Assembly (NCBI GenBank): GCA_036971715.1
Contig: JAVHJL010000002.1
Span: 2,450,501 to 2,514,500 of the forward strand
Origin: Arthrobotrys musiformis
Lineage: Eukaryota; Ascomycota; Orbiliomycetes; Orbiliales; Orbiliaceae
Direction of reading: 5' to 3'
DNA length: 64,000 nt
The position numbers and the translations under genes were made by a program. Below the pieces are notes generated by a model. It saw only the letters and a program-made list of their open reading frames with translations. It was not told the origin of the DNA and ran no database searches. Shown here one piece after another: positions 11,452 through 22,497 of the stretch (the first letter of the stretch is position 1; the number at the start of each line of letters is the position of its first letter).

Positions 11452-12516
11452 ATGAATATCGGTACGCTCTGCACGAACAAGCTTCCGGATCCTTGGAGAC
11501 TTTTGCTGACCAGGTTATTTATCACCATCGCAGTGGAATGGGCATTCGGGAAACGCCTGACGCCGGCGGGTATGTCTCCCTCTTCTCTAGATACTTCTGG
11601 ATCGTAGTAAACACACATAACTAACATACAGCTATGAAACAGAGCGTCTGCGAAAAGTAAGGCATCCGACATTCCCGCCTGCAGTCTCGAGATATGATGG
11701 CTGAATTGACACATCTGCTCCCACAGAACCAACGGGCGCTTGAGAAGGCACAGAGGGAGCTGGATCGGGAGAGGACCAAGCTGGAGCAGCAGGAGAAGAA
11801 GTTGATCCAGGACATCAAGAAGTCTGCCAAAAATAATCAGATGGGAGCTGCGAAGATCCAGGTACGGCCGTTCCATACCTCCAAAGTACTCGCCAAATAC
11901 TAAAACGAATACATTCCTACAGGCGAAAGATCTCGTCCGGACCCGAGGGTATGGGTCACCCGAATACTCAATTCCAACAAAAAACAAACAGGCACTGACA
12001 TCTAGGGTAGCTACATCACACGGTTCTACAGAATGCGCACCGAACTGCAGGCGATATCCCTCCGAATCCAGACAGTCCGATCTAACCAACAGATGATGGA
12101 ATCCATGAAAGGAGCCACCGGTCTTCTACGGACGATGAATGCCACGACCAATCTCCCCGCCCTGCAGAAAATCATGATGGACTTCCAGAAGGAAAGCGAC
12201 ATGATGGAGTTCCGGGAGGAAGTAATGTCGGAGGCTATCGATGACGTTAACGGACTGGAGGACGAGGAAGAGACGGACGATGTGCTGAATCAGGTTTTGG
12301 ACGAAATTGGTGTCGACAGAGAAATGGCAGTAAGTTCCACCAGGACCCATATCGCAGCTCTATAATACGTATAGATACTGATTGAGATATTACTAGCTCG
12401 GAACCACGCCGCTGGGTCTGGGAGAACCGGAGGGCCAGAAAGAAGACCGGGTCGCACAGGCCATCGGAGGCGGGGATGACGACCTCCAGGCCAGATTCAA
12501 CAACCTCGGCCGATAA
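11452..12516 (+). CDS. VPS2: ESCRT-III subunit Vps2/CHMP2 (Did4)
   Basis: Seven coding exons: 11452-11461, 11534-11569, 11643-11656, 11727-11861, 11923-11948, 12011-12329 and 12397-12516, 219 residues. The product begins MNIVEWAFGKRLTPAERLRK, the basic amphipathic N terminus of CHMP2. Alpha1-alpha2 helices follow (NQRALEKAQRELDRERTKLE; AKDLVRTRGYITRFYRMR), then an acidic tail (NGLEDEEETDDVLNQVLDEIG). It polymerises on endosomes with Vps24 and Snf7 and recruits the ATPase Vps4. The C-terminal MIM1-like end reads DDLQARFNNLGR; the usual Leu after Arg is Phe here. Exons of 10, 14 and 26 nt are unusually small, but every junction restores the family sequence. It lies 560 bp upstream of the VPS38-like gene on the same strand. 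Confidence 0.94.
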
Positions 12517-13077
12517 TCTATTCCTTCCCTCAGCATGTAGTAACTTCGGGGCTGCATATAGTAATAGGCATATTGGATTTTGATCTGGTTTTCTTGTTTT
12601 CGGGCGACAAGTACTAAAGTTACAACTGCTTACTTACTTACATGTACTGGCGGGCTGGAGTTCCGGTTTGCTTTTCGTCCTGTTCTATTGGTGATTGATT
12701 GATTGATTGATTGATTTACACCGACTGTCATATATACTTGCTATTTGTAACTTTTATAACCATGACATCTAACCCCCTGTGGCCCATATGAACATCCATC
12801 TCCGAGATGCTTTTTATACCCATTTTCTATTATCAAATCAAATCATATCTCCTGCACTGGGCAACTGGGTCAAGCCTGTGCAACTAAGCGAAACGAACGT
12901 CATCTTGCGTTCCCGCAACACCTTGCGCGATCTCCTCTCTCCGCTCCCGCCTCATCCCATAATTAATATCAAATCCCGCGGACCACTACACTTTCCCGCA
13001 TGGCCAATTAAAACAGACCAAAAAACAAAGGGAAAAGGGAAAAGGGAAAAGGGAAACCCGCACTCCCGCTCAATGCG
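12517..13077. other. Intergenic region between VPS2 and the VPS38-like gene
   Basis: 560 bp with two simple repeats, (TGAT)n at 12692-12716 and a GGGAAAA-type run at 13029-13053. It should contain the VPS2 3' end and the promoter of the next gene. No coding signal. Confidence 0.6.
12692..12716. repeat. Tetranucleotide microsatellite (TGAT)n
   Basis: About six tandem copies of TGAT in the VPS2 3' flank; direct reading. Confidence 0.9.
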
Positions 13078-15761
13078 ATGTCGGCATCGACAGCCGGCGC
13101 AAGGCTCAACATCCCCGATGGCAATCTAAGAACCAGCAGCGGCACAGCGACTCCCGTTCGGGCGACACGCGATCGTCCGCTACTTTCGCCAAACGTAAGT
13201 GGCCCACGAAAGCCCTGCATATATAGCCCGCACATGCACTACACATACACGCTATTCGTGGGAAACCTGGGGGGGAAATAAACTAAAGCACTTCCTGGTT
13301 TGGAGATTTGCAGGGCCGACATTTACGACATCTTAAGGGGATCGCTGTTCGAAATGTATCCTCCAAGCCGGCGAGGGTACACCGACGGTCTAATGATGAT
13401 GAAAACTTGGCGACTACTTGGAGGTCACCTGGGAAACTTGCGGTGTATAGGGAGGAAAGGACGTTAATGCACTCGCGGTCTGCTATTGATTTATCGACTT
13501 TGGCTGCGGAGAGTTCGAGTGCTATTGTTGGTGGTGCCGCCGCTGGTCCTTCGAGTAGTACGCACCACCTTCCTGAGGATAGTGTTAGTGAAGGTAGCGG
13601 TGTACGGCCGATTTCGATCAGACGGCGGAATACTCGGTCCAACTCGATACTGGCCGGGACGATATTTGAAAACGCGGCGACGAGGCAGAGGAATTTGGTC
13701 GATGCGACGTTGGGGAAGTTGGTCGATACTTTCTTCACGCTGCATCATGACTCTGTTGGGGGTGCGTCATTCAGATCTATTTGCACTATTGGGGAATAGG
13801 AGTTGGGGTGGTGGGCTGACGACGTTATCAGATGACCCGTTTTATATCAGCGAAACCGTACCGTCGTCGATAGTATGTTATACCAATTTTTAAACACCGT
13901 TTGTTCAAATATTTTTACTGACAATATATAGAACCCCACGTTCCAAAGTTTTGAGTTAGCGGAGTGTGGTCCTGCGATAACACGACTTGATTCTCTGATA
14001 ATACGGATCTGGGCACGGAAAGAGCAAAGCAGTGATTTTGGGTTACTAATAGAGCTGAATATCGGTCTATCATATCTTCAGTTTATCGGGCGGAGTGTTT
14101 GTATTCCATTATCTCCCAAAACGTTATAAACCTCTTACTGATATTGAGTTTATATATATATAGCTTGAGAACTTCAACTTCACATTTCCGGAAAACTGCG
14201 TCGTCATAGTCCTCTCAGACGGCTGTTACACCATCTTTAGCGAACTGGATCCAAAGATTATCAAAAGATATGTTGCGCCACGGCCCACCAAGAGGGTGTT
14301 GGCGGAGGCCGCAGAATCATGCTCTTTCGACGCAATATTGAAGCTCAAGAACCTGGAGGAATGTATTTACGACGCTATGGAGACACAGGCGCACGTAGAA
14401 CAGCAGATGGACTCGATAGCATCTTCGAATGCGGAGCACCTATCCCATGTGAGAGCTTTGGACGAGGAGAACTTGGAACTCAAGGATGCACGGAAAATTA
14501 TTTCGAGGGAGAGGAAGCGGCTGGAAGCTTTGAGGAAACACCGCGATTCCCTTAAGCAAAGCATTAGCGGTAGGAAGGCCGCTATCGATGCCGGGGCTGA
14601 GAACCGTGCGATTGCAAAGCTGCATCTGCAAAATGCCAAGCAGCAACTTCAACAGCGGACTGTTGAAGTGGGTAATATTGCGACCGCTACGGCGACCCGA
14701 AAGAAGGTCATGTTGGATTATCTAACGAAGATATATCCTATCGAACATGTAAGTTTCCTTTTGTAAGAAATTTGGGTGGGGTGGCTGGGTGCTTACTATG
14801 GCTTTTGGTTAGATTCCGGACCAACCTCTCAACTTCACAATATGCAACCTCCACCTGCCTAATGAGCCCCCGGAGGGCCATGATGAAGATGTGATCGCTG
14901 CTGCTTTCGGTTATGTAGCGCATCTCGTCTATATCCTTTCATTCTACCTTGGCGTCTATCTTAGATACCCCGTTCTTCCCAAAGGCAGTTCGACGATGGT
15001 CCATGATCCCATTAGCGTCATACAGGGCTCACGATAGTAAGTTGGGTGTTTTCTCGGCTTTTCGGGGAAATAGATATCCTAACTAGTTTAGTTTCCCGCT
15101 ATGGGCGAAGGGCGTCCCGTACTTCCGTTTTGAATATGCAATATTCTTGTTGAACAAGAATATCGAACAAGTTAGTAGCCTCCCTGACACTTATGCCGTC
15201 ACGTTTTACTAACAGATACGGCACATATGTAGCTAATGGAGTCTCAAAAGTGTATTGTTCTGGACATCCGGCAGACACTCCCAAATCTCAAGTATCTCCT
15301 CTACGTAACCACGGCGAGCCAAACTCCAATGTCGTACCCCCCACCTATCCACCCTTGCGGCCCACATGTTATCACAAATCTAAACCTCTGTTACGCTGAT
15401 GCCACTAGTCCGGCGTTAACATCATCATCATCATCATCTACCACTACTTCAGGACCTATTCCCATCATACTAACACCTCATTGCTCACTTCAGAATCGAC
15501 GAGAGGCCCTCGAGACCATTCAATCTCCCCATAAGTCGGAAAGCAGCTGCTGCGCTAGCTGATGGTAGTGCCAACGGCGCGCACGCCGGTAGTGGAGGCA
15601 GCGGAGATAGTGCGAATGGGAAGAACTCGACAACGTTGCTGTCCAAGTCGCTGCCGAAGAATACGAAGAACTTTGCGGCGACGATCAGTCCTAATGGGAC
15701 TATTTCGCGATCTACGATATCGTTCAAGCGTGATTTTCGGAAGACGCAGGATGTGCTGTGA
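13078..15761 (+). CDS. VPS38: UVRAG/Vps38-type subunit of Vps34 PI3-kinase complex II
   Basis: Exons 13078-13194, 13314-13761, 13832-13872, 13932-14096, 14164-14748, 14813-15036, 15092-15170, 15233-15330 and 15494-15761 (last intron uncertain) give 674 residues. The middle matches the C2-like region of UVRAG proteins (DSLIIRIWARKEQSSDFGLL, LSYLQFIGRSLENFNFTFPE, VVIVLSDGCYTIF). A long coiled coil (codons over 14330-14700) and a BARA-like C-terminal part follow (EDVIAAAFGYVAHLVYILSF, YPVLPKGSSTMVHDPIS, IRQTLPNLKYLLYVTT). In complex II it joins Vps34, Vps15 and Vps30/Atg6 to make PI3P on endosomes. The last intron, containing an (ATC)n run, has a weak GTCGTA donor; an unspliced ending would stop at 15562. 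Placement in the Atg14/UVRAG superfamily is firm. UVRAG rather than Atg14 is favoured by the C2-like region. Confidence 0.88.
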
Positions 15762-16251
15762 TTCTTTTGGTTTTTGCGTTTTGTTTTTGGGAGGGTTTGA
15801 TAGAGAGCACGTTTTTTGAGCATGGCTTTTGGTTAATTATAGGTTTATTGGGCATTGTACATAGAGCCAGCCATTCACATCACACGTTTCTTTTTTTCGA
15901 TCGACTTTGTCTGGCGTTGTGGCGCTTTAGATTCACTCGACTCGTGGTTTTTCCGTGAGATTTAGCATTAATAGCGCTTTGTTTATGAGATGAGATGGTA
16001 ATAATCTTATCAAGAAAAAAAGAAGAAATGCAAGCCGAGATACATGAAATGATAAAAAATGTTCGCTGAAAACCCCGAAACCAACATGAAATAAATATAA
16101 TAATAAAGGAAAACCTGTTCCGAAAAGATATATCTGAGTATGCTCCATGATAAATCCCGATGTCCATCTATCCTACAATTTTGATTATTGCCTACCTTTT
16201 ATCTAGCATCCCTTCCATCCTTACCCGAATTTGATATTTCTTATTACGCAT
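15762..16251. other. Convergent 3' flanks of the VPS38-like gene and PEX11
   Basis: 490 bp of AT-rich sequence between two stop codons. No gene seen. Confidence 0.6.
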
Positions 16252-17264
16252 CTAGGTCCGTGTCTGCCTCCAGACATGTTGCACGCTCAAGATCCCGGCA
16301 GCGGTCCCCAAAGCACCAGTAGTAAACCCATCCAACAGCCCACCGTTCTCCACACTCCAATGAATCGTCAACGGCGCCCAGCACAGATTACTACTAATCT
16401 GCCTCCACCACTCATGATCCTCCGCATCCGTCACACCCTTATAATTATGCCGTAACATCCTAATCCTCCACAATCGACAGAAATCCAGAGCGACATGGGC
16501 AGCCCAGAACCTACAACTCCAGGCCCAGAGTTTATTCTGCGTGGCATTCGAATAGCGGAGGATTTTGTGCTGGGAGAGGTATGCGATGTTTTCGAGGGAT
16601 TGGTAGACGATGTTGACGCAGACTTGGGCGTAGGCGATTTGACGGAGTTGTTGGTCCTTCGGGGGGGATTCGTAGACTTGGACGGCCCATTCTGCGATGC
16701 CGAAGAGGCCCCAGAGGCGGGAGAAGATGCGGAAGTCGGAGATGAGGGAGGAGAGGGATTTCAGGCGGACTTCGAGGGAGCGGATTGCGGGGAAGGCGGG
16801 GAGGGGGTGGGTTATTGTTGCTTTTAGGAGGTCGGTTCCGGGGGGTAGGGGGCCGTTTACGCGTTCTAGGGCGGCGGTGAGGGCCATTAGGGTGTAGCCG
16901 GAGAGCATTAGGAGTTTGTCTGTGCCTGAGGTTGTGGAGAGGATTCTGTGGTGTATTCATTAGTTATTTGTTTTTCTTTTTTTTGGAGATTTTTTTGGAG
17001 GATGGAATGTTTATTGCTCGGTTTATAGCTGTTTGGGGGGTTGAAGTACCTATTGATGTGCGCCAGGTTATCGCGACCTTTGCGATGTTTGATGATGAAT
17101 TGGAACCATCGCGATAGATGTCCGGCGGTGGGACGGGGACGGGTGTAGTTTGCGGCGCCGTAGGGTGCGATGGGTTTATAGGAGCCTTCGGCATTGTTTT
17201 GGTTACCGTAGGGGTCCGGGCCCTGCATGGGCACGCCTTCGAAGCCGGGGCCACCGTCTGCCAT
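16252..17264 (-). CDS. PEX11: Peroxisomal membrane protein of the PEX11 family
   Basis: Exons 17264-17050 and 16945-16252 give 302 residues. Pex11 proteins tubulate and divide the peroxisomal membrane. After a Gly/Pro-rich N terminus of about 45 residues the family pattern appears: TAGHLSRWFQFIIKHRKGRDN, TDKLLMLSGYTLMAL, then LEVRLKSLSSLISDFRIFSRLWG, a conserved Pex11 feature. Two further hydrophobic helices follow, and the C-terminal membrane segment lies around GGLLDGFTTGALGTAAGILS. The intron falls within the second helix at AG|A (Arg), restoring the reading. It is one of several Pex11 paralogues usual in filamentous fungi and resembles the Pex11C type; I cannot assign the paralogue firmly. 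It is divergent from MHR1 with 834 bp between the starts. Confidence 0.87.
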
Positions 17265-18098
17265 TTTATTATTATATTACGTCTATAGACTTTGGGATGT
17301 GGAGTGGTATCGATTATGCGCTCCGGAGCGGCATTGCAGGAGGTTTTTTCTTTTTGGTAAATTGGTATTTTGGGGAGTTTGATGACGATGGTGGTGATGA
17401 TGGTGAAGTGTGGTGGGTGGGTAAGGCTGGAGGAAATATGGAGGCGCACGGAACAACACAAGGGAGAGCCAATGGTGAACGTGAAATGCCGTCGTCGCCC
17501 GTTCAGCCGAGGTACAAAAAAAACAGACGGACGGCTATGGGATAATATCGATGCGGCAGCTCGCGGGAAGATAGAGACGAGGGGGTTTAGGACGTATTTG
17601 GTATACGGTTCTGGGGTTTGTTAGGAGATACCTCTAATTTGTAGAGGATTTCGAAGAGTTTTATAGCTGTTATAATATGAAACTTGTGACTGGTTGATAC
17701 ACTGGCAGAGGAAGCATAAGCAGGTATTCGCACACCAGGCGCATGTACATTATGTATGTATGTTCCAGTACTATCACACCCGCGATAACAAGCACGCTCT
17801 TTTGTCCTCGAAGGCAGTCGGGTGCGGGGGTGGCTTGTACCCCGTCGTCCGTATTCCCGTCCCTTCTCAACTTCCCGTCGTCCAGATTCGACCCTCCGAT
17901 ACCGACGTTGGAGAGTAGTTAAGATGTGTTGACGACGGTTGCGCTGTTGCATATTCCGCGTTGTGCCGTTTTTCGTAATCCGACAGACTCACGTGATCTC
18001 CAACATCATCCGCAACACAAATTCTCGAAAGAGTTTCAATTGGAAGGGTCTTCAAGGAACACCACCACCCGTCAATACAGACACACAATACCCCCACA
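17265..18098. other. Bidirectional promoter region, PEX11 / MHR1
   Basis: 834 bp between divergent start codons. Short interrupted frames only; a GATGATGGTGGTGATGATGGTG-like run lies near 17380-17405. Both neighbours are nuclear genes for organelle proteins. Confidence 0.6.
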
Positions 18099-19012
18099 AT
18101 GCGCGCCCCAACAGCATTGTGGGCACGATTCGTCCCCCTGCCCAAAGTGATCACAGCCGAATCTCTAGTCCTCACATTCCCCGAAAAGCGGAAACGGAAA
18201 AGCAAGGAGCCGACTCGGGTTCGTCGTGAGAAGGTCCCGCAGGATGATGTGGGGGATATGTCCCGTGAAGCCAACCCGCTGGGGAGCCATATATACTTCT
18301 ACACGCATATTACCAGTAAGAGGGTTATTTACTCGCTTTATCAGAGTTTATACGTATGTTTCCCCTCTCCCATACTTTCCAATTGGAGGCTAGAGGCTAA
18401 TGGATGAGATAGAACAACAAAGCGATGAAGCAAATAACCTTCATGGGCAAAAAATCCGTCCCCGAGGCACTCCGTAAAGACCACTGGACCCCCTTCCTCA
18501 CCGTCTCCTTCACAAACCCCTCGACGGGCCTGAAAGCATACCAACACCTCCGCGAACTCCGGAAACTCCACGAGACGCAATGGGATGTCGAGCTTAAATC
18601 CAAAAAGATGAAGGAGAGGAGTAAGATTCTGCAGGATCAGCGGGGGAATTCGATTGCGGATTTGGCAGCGATCTGTAAGAGGGATGTTAAGGAGGGGGAG
18701 AAGGTTAGGGTTAGGTGGATAAATATTTATGATGCGGAGTATGCGGAGGAGTGGCCGGGGTGTGTGGTTCATGATGTTGAGACGCAGAAGGGGCTTAGGT
18801 TCCACGCTAGGAGGATGGGGAGGTTTGTGGCTGATGGGACGGCGGCGGCGGGGGTACCGCAGGTGGCGGCTGCGGAAGAGGTACCGCGGGTTGAGGAGGG
18901 TGTGAAGGCTGAAGCTCAGATTGAGGCGCCGAAGGTTGAGAGTATACCTGAAATCAAACCCGAGGCGGTGTCCGAGGAGCCGAAGAAGTCACCGTTCGCT
19001 TTCTGGCGGTAG
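18099..19012 (+). CDS. MHR1: Mitochondrial large ribosomal subunit protein mL67 / Mhr1
   Basis: Exons 18099-18353 and 18413-19012, 284 residues. The N terminus is basic and lacks acids, as in a matrix targeting peptide. The Mhr1 domain is visible as NPLGSHIYFYTHITSKRVIY, the QITFMGKKSVPEALRKDHWT segment and WDVELKSKKMKERSKILQDQ. In yeast the protein was described as a mitochondrial recombination factor and later as component mL67 of the mitoribosome, so two roles are on record. The C-terminal ~70 residues are low complexity (Ala/Val/Glu/Pro) and end in FAFWR-like residues. Start choice is supported by the targeting-like N terminus and by the absence of a better upstream ATG. Confidence 0.9.
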
Positions 19013-19796
19013 GGTTCTCTGATGAGGGCTTCTTGAGATATCATTTTTATTTTTATGTACATTATATCCCGTCATGTCTGTATATATTCCCCGGTCTGGC
19101 AATGACAAGCTGTTAATAAGGCCTCTCTACCGTTTTTATCGCAAGTAATTGTTGAAACACTGGCATTATCATAGCTCCAAGGGTCACCCAACTAGAGCTA
19201 CTTAATCATAAGAAGAGCATGACCCTGGTAGCCTCGAATCCGTGACCCGTAGGACAAGTTTGCCTAAAATCGAAACTAGGCAATGCAATAACCCGGCTCC
19301 GTAGAACCGTTTCAAAATACAGACGCCTCGCAGGAATCCATATATATATACCTTGTAGTCTCAAATTCATATATACCTAGGTATATACATTGTACCAAAA
19401 ATACGACGGTGGTTGCATTAAAGGGATATAAAATACGATCATATCTGCATTACGGCAATCAACATACTATAACGGGGTATATAAAGAATGTTACTGTGTT
19501 ACAGGAATTGTGGAGTGGTACAATCCACGCGTTCATAGTGCGGCTGGAAGATTGTAGTACTCTTATAGTCATTATTTGATGTTGGAATTTTTTGTCCTTT
19601 CACTGGACTCCGGATCCCTCAATCATAGAAAGTTCTTTGGTTTATGTATGATGATACTTGCATGAATTTTAACCTTGACTTTAAATTATATGCTCATAGT
19701 ATACAGCTACCCATATATCACACACGATTATATTGCCCGAGGCAGCTAGTTATAATATATAATATATAATTCGACACCGTAATAGAGTCACTCGGA
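19013..19796. other. Intergenic region before the F-box gene, with a perfect 18-bp palindrome
   Basis: About 780 bp, AT-rich with many TATATA blocks. It contains the 18-bp perfect palindrome TATATACCTAGGTATATA at 19370-19387, which recurs exactly at 37283-37300. No gene was recognised. Confidence 0.7.
19370..19387. repeat. 18-bp perfect palindrome, copy 1
   Basis: TATATACCTAGGTATATA reads identically on both strands and recurs exactly at 37283-37300. Function unknown; direct reading. Confidence 0.85.
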
Positions 19797-21763
19797 ATGG
19801 CTCGTACGAGTATACCTTTACCCACGGAGTTGGTTGAAATGGTGATAGAACAGGTGAGTTCTCTAACAATTATATCTATCAATTGATCAAGCTCATGCAA
19901 TTTCCACATGGCTGCCTTTTTGCTTACTATAGAAATTACATTTAGTTACCCAGACGTCAAAATCTGTGGTCGTTGAGTCTTGTCTGCCGAAGGCTGAATT
20001 TACTAGCGACGCCCCATCTTTACAAAACTGTTATTCTCGAGCTGCAAGAGGATATCTCGATCGGTCCTTGTCTCGTAAATCAGAGCTGGCCGAAGACCGA
20101 TCCGAGCACGGGTAAGACGGGGTATTTACTCAGGAACCCGGGGCATCCGAAGGCACACTTGGTTAGAGATGTGGGGATTGTTGCAATATTTGATTCAGGA
20201 CCGACGGAACGGGAGGGTGTGCTTTTGAAAAGACGGAGAGCCGAATGTGCCTCTTTCGCAAATGAGATGATGATAGGCTTCATCCAGTCTCTTCGGGTTG
20301 GACAGCTACGTACTTTTGTGTAAGTTTTATATCTCCTTCCCCCCCAGAATATGAATCACATTTCTTCAAAATTCGGTTTTGCACATTATTTTTGTCTCAT
20401 ACCCTTCGGCCAGCTCTGGTATACGAGACAACCCGTACCCAAATCTGGGAGATATTATTTATATATATATTAAGATTCATTGGTACGTGGAGTGCAACGA
20501 ATCTAATGTGGTCGAGATATCAATGCTAGGTATAGATGGCGAAGCGCCTTCGAGATGAGCGCCGCGCTTGTCGCTTTGTTGGCCGTATCACAGCCTACTA
20601 TTCAATACCTCTACCTCCAGAAAGTTAGTAGAGACCCAGAGCTACGAAGCTGGGTTAGAAACGCATTCAGCTACTTTTCTTCGTTGAGGGAATTCTCGTG
20701 GTGTGGGATTCGCGAAACCGACGAGACTGGAATGGCCCATAATGCAGTAAAAGCGTCCGCGGCATCACTGCAAAGCTTTGTCACTTCGCTAGATCTTGGT
20801 TGCGAGTGGGCGCGCGCGTGTGATTCATACACAAGCAATTTTATCCTAACTGGGCACGGAATAAGGAGATACCTTGAGAATGAATCATACTGGTCTCGCG
20901 AATCATACCAGTGTTTCTCAAAATCTCAAACAATCGTTTTACCTTCTTTCGTCGAATACCAATCTCTGGGGGCCAGAATATTCCCACTACCGTTTTCACA
21001 AATCCAGCGGCTTTACCTGACAGATGTAGATTACGAGGGGGCTTTAGATAACCTACTGTTGTCTTTTAGCGGCCTTCTGGAAATCAACATTGTATACCGG
21101 ACTAAGCTCCCTTCTAAGGATTCGATAACCCACCATGGAAAGACACTTAAATTGTTGTCTCTGTGTAGTGGTACCGCCCCATATAAAAGGCGAAGGAGGG
21201 TCCCTACTTATGTGCCCCCAGATGTTTGGTCTACAGATTATCTCGCAGAAATAGGTTCTAAATGCCCGAAACTCGTGGAGCTAGGAATGTGCAAATTCCA
21301 CAATCCCCAATACAGCACTGAAGCCATGGCTTTCCCGAGGCATCATTTCAAAAATCTCGAGTTGCTTTATATCTCACTCCCTGACCTTAGAGATAGATAC
21401 GAGCGGATAATTCGGAGTTGCCCGCGCCCGTATAAGGGGCCCTACCCTTTAACGTACTATAGTGCGTGGATCGTACCTGGTATGCAGGAATACCTCAACG
21501 GATACGGACCAACCGGTAGATACGCGGGTGAACTGGTGCCGTCGAAGAGATTAAAGATTGTAGCGTTTGGGGTTGGGAATATCGAGGCGAACGCTAGTTT
21601 CAGGTCGGATCCTTTGATTCGGAAAGTAGTGTATCCTGATTCTACGGGCGAGGTCGTTAGGTTGGACCCATACGATATGCTGGGTGTCCAGGATGACGGT
21701 GATTTAGCTAGGTGGAAGCTTTTGAGGAGGTATCCGTTGTTGATACCGACTGAGGGGCTGTAA
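19797..21763 (+). CDS. F-box domain protein
   Basis: Exons 19797-19853, 19946-20319 and 20536-21763, 552 residues. The N terminus is a clear F-box: IPLPTELVEMVIEQ|LPRRQNLWSLSLVCRRLNLLA, followed by PHLYKTVIL. F-box proteins link substrates to Skp1-cullin ubiquitin ligases. The remaining ~500 residues look like degenerate leucine-rich or beta-alpha repeats (SQPTIQYLYLQK, LYISLPDLRDRYERIIRSCP) but I cannot name the substrate class. A GTAAGT donor overlaps the stop codon at 21761; a splice to a small exon near 21828 would change only the last residues. Intron 2 is 216 bp, longer than most in the window. Flanking sequence is AT-rich, typical of fast-evolving F-box genes. Confidence 0.8.
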
Positions 21764-22497
21764 GTTTTCTGCTGCATATATTTTGAGTGGAGTTTTTAGA
21801 TACTAACTTAGATTTCGACGTAGGCAACATATCTCTAGGTAGGCTGGTTATTATATCAATTTGTTCCATAGATCTACGATGCACATAGCGGGCCTTGAGA
21901 TGCATTGCAATATTGTCTCGATTTGGGGGGACATACCATATATATAGCTTATCTACTTCACTGATATCATACTTACCATTGATGCATTTTATACCTGCAA
22001 ATTAGGGGTTCATTCTGTGTGGGTCTTAAGGAGCCCCAGGAGTTGCGTTTAGTGTATCTAGGGGTAGACCTTCTTCAATTTTAGAACATTCGAATATTAT
22101 TACAATGCAAGATAATAATATCGAAGCACCATGAATCACGAATTGTCGAGGACGCTGTTTTGTTGCAATATATGTGTTGAGCATGAAGTTCTCCAACTGC
22201 GGCAGACCAAACCGCAAAGCTAAAATATTCCAAGTGCCTGCATGCACCGTTCGTCATTTGTCAAGACATCTTCCATCTCTTCGTCAGTCTGATTCAGAGT
22301 AGGTAATCCCCAAGGACTCCGTGAGTCACCAGGCCTCGGACCTCTTGTCTTTTTTACCTTAAATTCAATTGGGATTCTCTTTGTCCTTTTATTTCGTCCA
22401 TCGACAATCCATTACCCTCTATGCGATAAGTCTTCTTTTTTTATCATTGCAGTTTTTTTTTTTTTTCAGCGCGCCCAATACAGACGATACCGTAATC
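21764..22497. other. Intergenic region between the F-box gene and EFL1
   Basis: About 730 bp with short AT-rich frames and a T-run before the EFL1 start. No gene seen. Confidence 0.6.
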
